From Bacillota bacterium (lineage in GTDB: Bacteria; Bacillota; Bacilli; Bacillales; Bacillaceae_J), in NCBI GenBank assembly GCA_023457235.1, contig JAEWMK010000224.1:1-5945 (forward strand): a DNA stretch of 5,945 bases, given 5' to 3'. Below the pieces are notes generated by a model, which was not told the DNA's origin, did no database searches, and saw only the letters and a program-made list of their open reading frames with translations. Position 1 is the first letter of the stretch. Each line of letters opens with the position of its first letter. The translations under genes were made by a program, and so were the position numbers. This document shows, piece after piece, positions 1 through 5,784 of the stretch.

Positions 1-19
1 GTCTCTCATACTCTACATT

Positions 20-27
20 GAGGTGAT
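20..27 (+). promoter_or_regulatory. Ribosome binding site of the first ATP-grasp gene
   Basis: GAGGTGAT lies a few bases upstream of the ATG at 31 and is a strong Shine-Dalgarno match, which fixes that start. The promoter for this gene must lie left of the window, because only 30 bases precede the start and no promoter is recognisable in them. Confidence 0.8.
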
Positions 28-30
28 TAA

Positions 31-1077
31 ATGAACAAACGAAAACTTCTTGGCATTTTGGCACCAACAAGAGAAAAAAGCGTAGATTATTTAGAACGTT
101 ATAGTCGATTTGTAGAGGGAGAAGAAATACGCTTAATTTCTTTTACACCAAGACAAATACGGTGGCGAAGAAAACGTGTTAGGGGATTATATTTTTCGAA
201 TGGAACTATGAAGGAAAGGTGGTTTCCATTTCCAGATGCCATTTATAACCAGTGTTATAACATTAAAGCTCCCAAAATCACGGCTCATATTGGTTCCAGG
301 AAAGTATTTAACCGGATTAATCGCTTTAATAAATGGCAAATCCATAATATTTTAGAATCTGCATCTGAATTTGATTTTCATAATGTTATCCCAGAAACAC
401 GATTATTAAGTAATGTGAACCTCCTCGTGTTTTTAGATAAACATGATACAGTCTTTATAAAACCATGCTATGGCTCCTTTGGAAATGGTATTTTTCGTAT
501 CAGATTTGACAAGGAGAATCAGAAATACCACATCTATACAATCGTAACAACTCCAAAGTATTCATATGATAATCCGACGATGCTTTATAAAAAAATCAAG
601 GAGCTGGTTGGAAGAAAAAAGTTTATCATCCAAAGTGAGATCCCGATGAAAACACTTAACAACGATCTTTTTGACATTAGAATGATTGTGCAAAAAAATG
701 AGAGTGGTCGTTGGAGCGTTACAACAGCATTCAGCAGAATTACACCACACAGAAGTATTCTTACAAACAATATGTATAAAAAAATGTTCCTACATGAATT
801 ATTATCTGCTCTACAATATGCACCAGAAAAACAACAGGATATCATGAACGACTTATATAAAACTAGTATAAATACAGCAAAAACACTTGAACAGAAACTA
901 GGGCATTTAGGAGAAATGAGTGTTGATTTCACGATTACCGATCAAGATGAGCTCAAAATAATCGAAGTTAATGGTAAGCCCTCAAAGGCGCTGATAGATG
1001 AACTAAGTGATGATAACATTATTGATCTATTTTATTCTAATCCAATTAAGTACCTAAAATTTTTAGGAGAAAAGTAA
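31..1077 (+). CDS. YheC/YheD-type spore-coat-associated ATP-grasp protein (348 aa)
   Basis: The protein fits the YheC/YheD family, endospore coat-associated members of the ATP-grasp fold, whose biochemical reaction is not firmly established. Visible features: an N-terminal pre-ATP-grasp region with the family pattern FPFPDAIYNQ at about residues 65-74; the ATP-binding lysine K144 in FIKP, followed by a glycine loop GSFGNG (148-153); Q201 after a hydrophobic strand; the DIR motif (215-217); and the metal-binding end D299 plus IIEVN, with E312 and N314. The length is normal for the family. The N-x-x-x-G-G segment that follows DIR in the 3475-4515 paralog is here TNNMYKK (245-251), with no glycine pair. 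No signal peptide or membrane segment is seen, so a cytoplasmic, probably mother-cell, protein is inferred. It converges on the minus-strand spore genes and shares their terminator. The family call is strong; the substrate is unknown. Confidence 0.9.
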   Translation: MNKRKLLGILAPTREKSVDYLERYSRFVEGEEIRLISFTPRQIRWRRKRVRGLYFSNGTMKERWFPFPDAIYNQCYNIKAPKITAHIGSRKVFNRINRFNKWQIHNILESASEFDFHNVIPETRLLSNVNLLVFLDKHDTVFIKPCYGSFGNGIFRIRFDKENQKYHIYTIVTTPKYSYDNPTMLYKKIKELVGRKKFIIQSEIPMKTLNNDLFDIRMIVQKNESGRWSVTTAFSRITPHRSILTNNMYKKMFLHELLSALQYAPEKQQDIMNDLYKTSINTAKTLEQKLGHLGEMSVDFTITDQDELKIIEVNGKPSKALIDELSDDNIIDLFYSNPIKYLKFLGEK

Positions 1078-1078
1078 A

Positions 1079-1113
1079 AATAAAAGGGACCGAATGAATC
1101 GGTCCCTTTTATT
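1079..1113. terminator. Bidirectional rho-independent terminator
   Basis: GGGACCGA (1086-1093) pairs perfectly with TCGGTCCC (1099-1106) around a 5-base loop. Flanking A and T runs extend the stem outward to about 1079/1113. It starts just after the stop of the rightward gene. Read on the minus strand the stem is followed by TTTTATTTTT, a better T-tract than on the plus strand, so it probably ends both the rightward gene and the leftward cluster. Confidence 0.93.
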
Positions 1114-1128
1114 AAATCAATTTATCGA

Positions 1129-1362
1129 TTAGCTTGCTGGAACTGGGAAAACACTTACAATATATGCACAGCATACACGAGTTCTTCTTTGCGGAGAAGT
1201 CTCGTTAATGATCACCGTATTTCCTTCAATTGGACCTAGAGTCCCCGTAATTGTTCTAGATCCTCCAGGTCCTGCTACTACATCAACATTCACTGTTGCT
1301 CCCGTACTAAAACCAGCAAACATTTCTGCACAAGTACAACAACATTTATTGTTAGCACCCAT
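1129..1362 (-). CDS. Small cysteine-rich protein, probably spore-associated (77 aa)
   Basis: I do not recognise a named family with confidence. The N-terminus carries a cysteine cluster, CCCTC (residues 7-11), and a second pair, CC, sits at 64-65, giving six cysteines in 77 residues. Between them lies a glycine- and valine-rich stretch that reads as beta strands, including GTLGPIEGNTVIINE (40-54). The pattern of a short strand, 'EGNTVII', then a strand ending in CC, recalls small beta-barrel spore or coat proteins of Bacillus, but that is only an impression. There is no signal peptide or membrane helix. The start is supported by AAGGAGG seven bases upstream and by a sigma-K/E-like promoter about 30-60 bases upstream. 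It is the last gene of the leftward cluster, directly before the shared terminator. A disulfide-linked coat or exosporium component, or a substrate of the neighbouring ATP-grasp enzymes, is inferred. Confidence 0.75.
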   Translation of the reverse strand: MGANNKCCCTCAEMFAGFSTGATVNVDVVAGPGGSRTITGTLGPIEGNTVIINETSPQRRTRVCCAYIVSVFPVPAS

Positions 1363-1369
1363 TTAAATT

Positions 1370-1376
1370 CCTCCTT
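1370..1376 (-). promoter_or_regulatory. Ribosome binding site of the 77-aa gene
   Basis: On the minus strand AAGGAGG is followed by seven bases and then the ATG at 1362. This is a near-perfect Shine-Dalgarno sequence and shows that this very short gene is genuinely translated. Confidence 0.85.
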
Positions 1377-1392
1377 AAAATGTATTCAATTA

Positions 1393-1420
1393 AAGTATAT
1401 GTTGTTGAATCTAGCATTGT
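1393..1420 (-). promoter_or_regulatory. Candidate sigma-K/sigma-E promoter of the 77-aa gene
   Basis: On the minus strand CATATACTT (1401-1393) resembles the sigma-K -10 pattern CATAnnnTA with one mismatch, and also the sigma-E -10. An AC dinucleotide (1420-1419) lies 17 bases upstream, as expected for the sigma-K -35. Transcription would start near 1386 and give a leader of about two dozen bases. AT-rich DNA yields such matches by chance, so this is a moderate call, strengthened by the same architecture upstream of the CotY-like gene. Confidence 0.45.
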
Positions 1421-1499
1421 TCTTAAATTGAATCAAAAGTCTATTAAAATGGTTAAATGACATAGTCTTCTAGACTTATTCTATAGTAGATGTCTAATA

Positions 1500-2801
1500 T
1501 TAATTAGGATGGAATCCTGCTAAACTCTTTGCATATTCGAATGGGGTTCGGAGTACTTTATCGTACATGTCCTTGTCTTTTACAGTTTGTAATGGGCTTA
1601 AATGATTATGACGACGATGATTAATTTCTAAAATCCAGAAATTATGGTGTACGTCCATCATTATATCGATGGCAACATCTGCATAGTTACCCTTCTGTTC
1701 GAGAACTTGGCATGCTTTAATGCAAAGTTCAAATAATTCTTGCTCCTTTAGTGCCGATTGATCGTCACTTAAATGATAGTGGTCTTTAAATATGTTGCTT
1801 ATCGTACTAAATGTATCGGTTAAATGTCTATTAGTTGCAATACTATCTTCTTTCCCGATTCGCACATAGGAACCAGAACATTGCCATTGTTTTAGTTTAT
1901 CCTTTTGCAAAATAGCCCTTAATACTATGTTGCGGTTCTCGCTTTGATCAGTTATTACACTTTTCTGGACAATATAACTCCTTTTATTTTTAAGAAATAA
2001 AAAAATTTCTTTTTCTGACAATAACTTGGTTATTCCATTCCAGCTTCTTAATCTATATTTATCAGATTGTTTATTTATTTTATAGATTCCTATTGCAAAG
2101 TAACCATTGACAGGCTTAATGTGAACTTCACCGTACTGCTTCAGCATTTGATCTAAATGACCTTTGGTTAAAATATTTGTAGGGGGTAAATGTTCAAACA
2201 GTTGTTCATTTGTTGCCAGTTGTTTCCATACCATCCATTTACTAAGGGTAGGTGTATTGAACATTCTCTTTCCTAATTTTCTTATCAGAAACCGATGCGT
2301 TCTTTGTGAAATTGGAACTCTCCGAAAAAGAACATCAGGGATTGGAAATATTCCTTTTTCCCATGTTCCTTTTAAACTATCGTAGTAAAACCCATGGATT
2401 CGTTGATTTTTAATATCAATACTAGTTGAAGCGCTTAGAAATATTAAACCATTCAAATGTTTATAGTTTTCATAATACGGCTTATAGTTTTGTAAACTTT
2501 TTATCAACTCGCTTTGTGTCCGGGAAGGTATAAAACAAATAATTGGCCCTAATTTAATGACATTAGCTTTTATGTTCACTTCATAAAATAGGTCTGGAAT
2601 CGTAAATTTTTTATTCCATGCAGCTGGAAGTTCTATTGTATCTTCTGGGAGCTCTTCTTTAAAAACGATCGGAACTTGTTCTGACCAATCTCCAAAACTG
2701 AACATTGCCTCTTTGATGTTTCTATCTAAAAGACCTACAAATTTTTTCGATAAACCTATATGGGCTGCCGTTGTCATTTTAATGTTTGTTACGATATTCA
2801 T
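1500..2801 (-). CDS. Divergent YheC/YheD-type ATP-grasp protein, long form (433 aa)
   Basis: This is a spore-coat-associated YheC/YheD family protein with a longer N-terminal region (about residues 1-120) than its neighbours, then the family segment ending PIPDVLFRR (153-161). The ATP-grasp domain shows K229 in HIKP, a loop NGYFAIG (232-238), Q279, and C-terminal D379 and ILEIN with E392 and N394. The loop lacks the central glycine seen in the paralogs, and DIR is replaced by VLR (293-295), so catalysis or specificity may differ. The C-terminus (TPFEYAKSLAGF) closely matches that of the partial protein at the right edge (TPFLYAKALAGF), suggesting these two are the closest paralogs. I chose the ATG at 2801 because AAGGGTG lies five bases upstream. 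The frame stays open to 2897, but that extension would run through a terminator-like hairpin, and the ATG at 2819 has only a weak ribosome binding site. Confidence 0.88.
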   Translation of the reverse strand: MNIVTNIKMTTAAHIGLSKKFVGLLDRNIKEAMFSFGDWSEQVPIVFKEELPEDTIELPAAWNKKFTIPDLFYEVNIKANVIKLGPIICFIPSRTQSELIKSLQNYKPYYENYKHLNGLIFLSASTSIDIKNQRIHGFYYDSLKGTWEKGIFPIPDVLFRRVPISQRTHRFLIRKLGKRMFNTPTLSKWMVWKQLATNEQLFEHLPPTNILTKGHLDQMLKQYGEVHIKPVNGYFAIGIYKINKQSDKYRLRSWNGITKLLSEKEIFLFLKNKRSYIVQKSVITDQSENRNIVLRAILQKDKLKQWQCSGSYVRIGKEDSIATNRHLTDTFSTISNIFKDHYHLSDDQSALKEQELFELCIKACQVLEQKGNYADVAIDIMMDVHHNFWILEINHRRHNHLSPLQTVKDKDMYDKVLRTPFEYAKSLAGFHPN

Positions 2802-2806
2802 TTTTT

Positions 2807-2813
2807 CACCCTT
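2807..2813 (-). promoter_or_regulatory. Ribosome binding site that decides the start at 2801
   Basis: AAGGGTG on the minus strand, five bases before the ATG at 2801, is the best Shine-Dalgarno match near this gene. It favours 2801 over the in-frame ATGs at 2819 and 2897. Confidence 0.7.
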
Positions 2814-2833
2814 TTTCATAAAAATTTCTTTCT

Positions 2834-2881
2834 TATAAAAAATAAAAAGCGAGCAACTTTGGATGAGTGAGCTCGCCTTTT
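2834..2881 (-). terminator. Terminator-like hairpin between the CotY-like gene and the long ATP-grasp gene
   Basis: On the minus strand AAAAGGCGAGC (2881-2871) pairs with GCTCGCTTTTT (2854-2844), 11 pairs with one G-U, around a 16-base loop. It is followed by the T-rich ATTTTTTAT. This fits an intrinsic terminator for the CotY-like gene. It sits only about 40 bases before the next start, and no clear promoter lies between, so partial read-through or attenuation is possible. The plus-strand version lacks a good T-tract. Confidence 0.7.
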
Positions 2882-2945
2882 CTAAATATATCCGCAATAA
2901 ATAATCTTCTAATCAATCAGATCTATTGAATTTTTTACCGCCCTA

Positions 2946-3371
2946 TTATTTTGGCTCAATATGAGGTAAAGGTCTATCTACAAGATCGGGAGATAATGAA
3001 CTAATTACACAAAAACAGCTTAAATCAACTGTTATACAGCATTTCGTTTTTACTAATGAGTAGATTTCGTCACATTCAAGAGTAGGCCAACCGTCCATAT
3101 CAACGGCTTTGAGAAGCGATAATTCCGCACAGCATCTTTCCTCATCAAGCTTTTCTAATCTAAAAAAAGGGGTTTTTACACATCCCTCACTGCTGATACA
3201 ATAGGCTGTAAAGGGCTCTTCACTGTCCTTACAACCAAAAAGCATAAAAGGAATTGTATCAGGTGATGGAGGTGTACATATAAATTGAAATTCCACTTCT
3301 TGCTCAGAAATAATTTTCTGTTCTTTTTCTAATACTTTCATTGCCATACAAATATTATTATCTTTTTCCAT
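2946..3371 (-). CDS. CotY/CotZ/ExsY-family cysteine-rich spore surface protein (141 aa)
   Basis: Family members form the cysteine-rich, disulfide-crosslinked crust or exosporium basal layer of Bacillus spores. Matching segments, recalled from CotY/ExsY, are DTIPFMLF (38-45), TPFFRLEKL (67-75), CCAELSLLKAVD (80-91) and CCITVDLSCFCVISSLSP (111-128), followed by LVDRPLPH (130-137), where CotY has LVDRTSPH. Twelve of 141 residues are cysteine. The protein is slightly shorter than CotY; the N-terminal segment is reduced, and the family's CxC near the start is here ICMAM, with one cysteine. It is preceded by GGGAGGG, about a dozen bases before the ATG, which is rather long spacing, and by its own sigma-K-like promoter, and is followed by a hairpin terminator. 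It can therefore be its own transcription unit inside the ATP-grasp cluster. Which paralog (CotY, CotZ or ExsY) it corresponds to cannot be decided here. Confidence 0.9.
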   Translation of the reverse strand: MEKDNNICMAMKVLEKEQKIISEQEVEFQFICTPPSPDTIPFMLFGCKDSEEPFTAYCISSEGCVKTPFFRLEKLDEERCCAELSLLKAVDMDGWPTLECDEIYSLVKTKCCITVDLSCFCVISSLSPDLVDRPLPHIEPK

Positions 3372-3382
3372 TATTAAACAAT

Positions 3383-3389
3383 CCCTCCC
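3383..3389 (-). promoter_or_regulatory. Ribosome binding site of the CotY-like gene
   Basis: GGGAGGG on the minus strand lies 11 bases before the ATG at 3371. The spacing is longer than usual, but no in-frame start codon with a better site exists. The first residues align with the family's N-terminal helix, which supports this start. Confidence 0.6.
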
Positions 3390-3419
3390 ACCCTTAATGG
3401 AAAACAGTTATTCTAATAA

Positions 3420-3447
3420 TATTGTATAGACAAAGGTGTACAAAGGT
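3420..3447 (-). promoter_or_regulatory. Candidate sigma-K promoter of the CotY-like gene
   Basis: On the minus strand TATACAATA (3428-3420) matches the sigma-K -10 pattern CATAnnnTA at all but the first base. It also matches seven of eight bases of the sigma-E form CATACAAT. An AC (3447-3446) lies 17 bases upstream as a -35. Transcription would begin near 3413, giving a leader of about 40 bases. Known relatives of this gene are expressed late in the mother cell under sigma-K, which agrees. Confidence 0.55.
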
Positions 3448-3449
3448 GT
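3430..3449. repeat. Tandem 10-bp direct repeat in the CotY-like promoter
   Basis: ACAAAGGTGT occurs twice, head to tail, with no gap and no mismatch (3430-3439 and 3440-3449). It covers the -35 and spacer of the candidate sigma-K promoter. The period of about one helical turn would place two copies of a DNA-binding protein on the same face of the DNA. The adjacent ATAGACAAAG (3426-3435) fits a SpoIIID-like pattern (WWRRACARNY) at nine of ten positions. The regulator is not identified. Confidence 0.6.
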
Positions 3450-3474
3450 GGGTGAATGGCTAAATAATTCCTGT

Positions 3475-4515
3475 CTAACTTTCCGGTTGTTCGTTTATAT
3501 TCATCTTCATTTTTTGGGCCAAATAGGTTGCATATGGAATTAACCTCATGGCCGCATCTAACTCCCGGTAGACATAGCCCGGTCTCCAATTTACTTCATA
3601 AATCCAAAGCTTTTTATTGGCATCGATTCCAACATCAATTCCTAATTCATCAAGCGGTCTGTTATACATTTCATCAAATTTTTCTGAAAAACGGATTGCA
3701 AACTGCTCTAGAGTTTTTTGAATATCAAAGCCTTCATGACCAAATTCTCTATCTAAAAAGCTTCCAAGCTTTGCGATAAATCCACCTTTACTAACATTGC
3801 TTATAATCCCGTCTTTTGAACCAATACGAGGGTAAATTAGCGTAATCCCCCATTCACCAGTGCCACCTTTTTGGACATGGATTCGAAAATCATAGGGGTA
3901 TCCATCTTTTGTCTTGCATAAAATATACGGCTGTACAAGCAAGGCTTTGTTAGTCATTAAAGTTGAAATTTTTGAATAGAGCCCTTCTTCATCAACGATC
4001 TCGTGATTTTCCCCTTCAATTAAATCATATTGATCCAGAGTCCGTTCAATAAACATCACCATTTCACCATGATTTCCAGATAAAGGCTTTACAACAACTT
4101 TGTTAAATTCCTGAATTGCATCTAATATATCTTTGAATTCATATACTTTTTTTGATGGAATTAAATAATGACTAAATTCAGGAACGTTTTCAATCTTACG
4201 AAATACTTTCATTTTGTTGCCAATTGAATGGCTTGTAAAAGGTATTGTTTTTTTTAGTTTTCGGTATATTTTCTTTTGACTGACTGTTTTCATTGGAGAC
4301 GCATTATAGATTACATCAGGGAACCCCATCTCTTTTTTTATCCAACTACCCTTTTCAAATATATATCCTTGGATCCTTTGTTCCTCAAAATTAACGCTGC
4401 TTGGTGTAAAAAAAACGAAATCAACTTCCATCATTTTCGCAACCGCTGCACAAGCATATGCTTTTTTAACTTCTTCCGGGTGTTTTCGGTAATGAAGCAT
4501 CCCTACTAAAACCAT
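3475..4515 (-). CDS. YheC/YheD-type spore-coat-associated ATP-grasp protein, canonical form (346 aa)
   Basis: This is the most complete ATP-grasp member of the cluster. The N-terminus GMLHYRKHP (5-13) and the segment FPDVIYNASP (65-74) are typical of the YheC/YheD family. The ATP-binding lysine is K143 in VVKP, followed by SGNHGEM (146-152); Q195 follows a hydrophobic strand; DFR is at 209-211; SNVSKGG (239-245) gives the N-x-x-x-G-G element; and the metal site is D294 with IYEVNWRPG (305-313), including E307 and N309. The length is normal. AGGAGTG lies nine bases before the ATG, and the stop codon of the upstream ligase gene overlaps that ribosome binding site, so the two are almost certainly one transcript with coupled translation. 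A cytoplasmic, sporulation-time amide- or peptide-forming activity acting on coat material is inferred; the substrate is unknown. No terminator is visible after its stop. Confidence 0.92.
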   Translation of the reverse strand: MVLVGMLHYRKHPEEVKKAYACAAVAKMMEVDFVFFTPSSVNFEEQRIQGYIFEKGSWIKKEMGFPDVIYNASPMKTVSQKKIYRKLKKTIPFTSHSIGNKMKVFRKIENVPEFSHYLIPSKKVYEFKDILDAIQEFNKVVVKPLSGNHGEMVMFIERTLDQYDLIEGENHEIVDEEGLYSKISTLMTNKALLVQPYILCKTKDGYPYDFRIHVQKGGTGEWGITLIYPRIGSKDGIISNVSKGGFIAKLGSFLDREFGHEGFDIQKTLEQFAIRFSEKFDEMYNRPLDELGIDVGIDANKKLWIYEVNWRPGYVYRELDAAMRLIPYATYLAQKMKMNINEQPES

Positions 4516-4522
4516 TTCTGTT

Positions 4523-4529
4523 CACTCCT
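4523..4529 (-). promoter_or_regulatory. Ribosome binding site overlapping the upstream stop codon
   Basis: AGGAGTG, nine bases before the ATG at 4515, shares its first bases with the TAG stop (4530-4528) of the ligase gene. Ribosomes ending on the ligase sit on this site, a typical arrangement for coupled translation and matched protein amounts. Confidence 0.8.
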
Positions 4530-5760
4530 AAATTGGTTCCAAATAAAATTTAATATTTCGGGCAGCATTCATTGCATTTGTTTTTGCCTCCAAAGACGTA
4601 TTGCCGGTTGCCATTACATATCCATATCGATGCCCCATCGAGACCGGAGGTGTCATTTGAGCTCCTTTTCGAGGTTTTATATAGACATCGACAACTCCAG
4701 GTTGCTCGGCAGTTTTATTTCTTCCTGTGACTTTTATAAGGTTTCCATAGGAACCAATCGTTATATAATGAGTATAAATATTTCTCTCCCATTTTCTTTT
4801 TACATTTGGTTCAAACCCGAGATAAAGCTTAAGTGTTTCTTTAACTAGATTGATTCCATAAGCTTCCTCAATCATTCGATTCATGGCCCCCCCTGATATT
4901 CTCGGGTTTATTTCAATTAACTTCCAATTCCCATTAACATATCTAATTTCAAGATGACAAGCTGTATTTGTTACTTTTAAATCTTTAATAATCGATGTAA
5001 CTGCATCGATTAAAGTTCGGTGTAAATGTTCATCATCGGCTAATTGTATTTCATAGCCAGTTACTATGAATCTTGTTTTCTTTGTGATATCTTGTTTGAC
5101 AATGGCAATAATATGAATCTCACCGTTATGGACAAGGACTTCAACCAAGTATTGGGGACCTACTAAATATTCTTCAACTAATATTTTCTGTAATGGATAA
5201 AACCGTAGAAACTTCTTCATAATATTTTCCATCTCCATTTGGTTATCAACCAAATATACATCTTTTGAAGCCTTTGATACTGGTGATTTAACCACTGCAG
5301 GAAAGGTTTGATTATCACTTTTTATAAAAGTCTTCAATTGGTCAGAGGGTTTATAGATACTATATTTTGGAGTAGTTGCGTTATTTTTAAGTGCCTTTCT
5401 CGTTTTCGTTTTATCTTCCATCACCTCTATAGGCAGGACGGAAATTTCCGAGTGGCAAAATTCATTGGAAAGACGGGCAGCTATCGATACAAAGGGGTCT
5501 ACAAAGCTAATAATTGTCATAATAATTTTCCCTTGCCCCTCTAGCTTTTTTATTTCACTTCTAATATTTTCCTCTGTTATTTGTTGCATAAAAATCATTT
5601 GATGGACATCGTCAAATTCCTTACGTTGATCGACAAAACTTTTTCTTTCGGTTAATAACACTGTAAAATAACCTAATTGCTCAGCAGCCTTTATAGCCTC
5701 CCTGCTGGACCCTGACTTTGTTGTTTCAACAAAGATAATCGTATCCATATTTTTCTTCAC
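4528..5760 (-). CDS. ATP-grasp ligase of the CPSase/biotin-carboxylase-like type, resembling L-amino acid ligases (410 aa)
   Basis: The order is: an N-terminal Rossmann-like domain (about 6-110) opening TIIFVETTKSGSSREAI; DKTKTR (116-121), the usual start of the ATP-grasp module; K158 in AVVKSP, followed by the loop VSKASKDV; EEY (196-198) binding the adenine side; CHLEIRY (268-274); and LIEINPRISGGA (281-292), with E271, E283 and N285 for magnesium. A C-terminal region (about 350-410) resembles the LAL_C2-type domain of L-amino acid ligases. Known relatives join amino acids into dipeptides or carboxylate free substrates; the substrate here is not predictable. It is a different subfamily from the YheC/YheD neighbours. 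It lies 24 bases after the upstream partial gene and 12 before the next, so it is in an operon. The GTG at 5760 begins the longest frame, but GGAG is almost adjacent to it; the ATG at 5748 is an equally good start. Biotin carboxylase itself is unlikely. Confidence 0.85.
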   Translation of the reverse strand: MKKNMDTIIFVETTKSGSSREAIKAAEQLGYFTVLLTERKSFVDQRKEFDDVHQMIFMQQITEENIRSEIKKLEGQGKIIMTIISFVDPFVSIAARLSNEFCHSEISVLPIEVMEDKTKTRKALKNNATTPKYSIYKPSDQLKTFIKSDNQTFPAVVKSPVSKASKDVYLVDNQMEMENIMKKFLRFYPLQKILVEEYLVGPQYLVEVLVHNGEIHIIAIVKQDITKKTRFIVTGYEIQLADDEHLHRTLIDAVTSIIKDLKVTNTACHLEIRYVNGNWKLIEINPRISGGAMNRMIEEAYGINLVKETLKLYLGFEPNVKRKWERNIYTHYITIGSYGNLIKVTGRNKTAEQPGVVDVYIKPRKGAQMTPPVSMGHRYGYVMATGNTSLEAKTNAMNAARNIKFYLEPI

Positions 5761-5784
5761 ACTCCATGATCAATACTGAATTAG

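Noticed and set aside
585..932. Open frame of 115 codons on the minus strand
   Set aside because: It lies wholly inside the well-supported ATP-grasp gene on the plus strand, has no recognisable motifs or ribosome binding site, and looks like an antisense shadow.
1464..1476. Short inverted repeat AGTCT-TCT-AGACT after the long YheC/YheD gene
   Set aside because: The stem is only five pairs with no T-tract, too weak for a terminator; it could be an operator, but nothing else supports that.
2802..2897. Upstream extension of the long YheC/YheD gene to the ATG at 2897
   Set aside because: The 32 extra codons pass through a terminator-like hairpin and low-complexity DNA, and the best ribosome binding site (2807-2813) points to the ATG at 2801.
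3448..3474. Terminator after the canonical YheC/YheD gene
   Set aside because: No hairpin with a T-run was found between its stop and the CotY-like promoter; read-through into the CotY-like gene remains possible.
3528..3779. Open frames on the plus strand opposite the minus-strand genes (here, and near 2164-2385, 4276-4509, 4630-4848 and 5308-5544)
   Set aside because: Each lies opposite a conserved coding region and shows no family resemblance, so chance open frames in AT-rich DNA are the better explanation.
5158..5290. Possible loss of catalytic glycines in the ligase (loop VSKASKDV after K158)
   Set aside because: L-amino-acid-ligase-like ATP-grasp proteins often have a serine-rich loop here, and the other key residues (E271, E283, N285) are present, so it was not treated as a defect.
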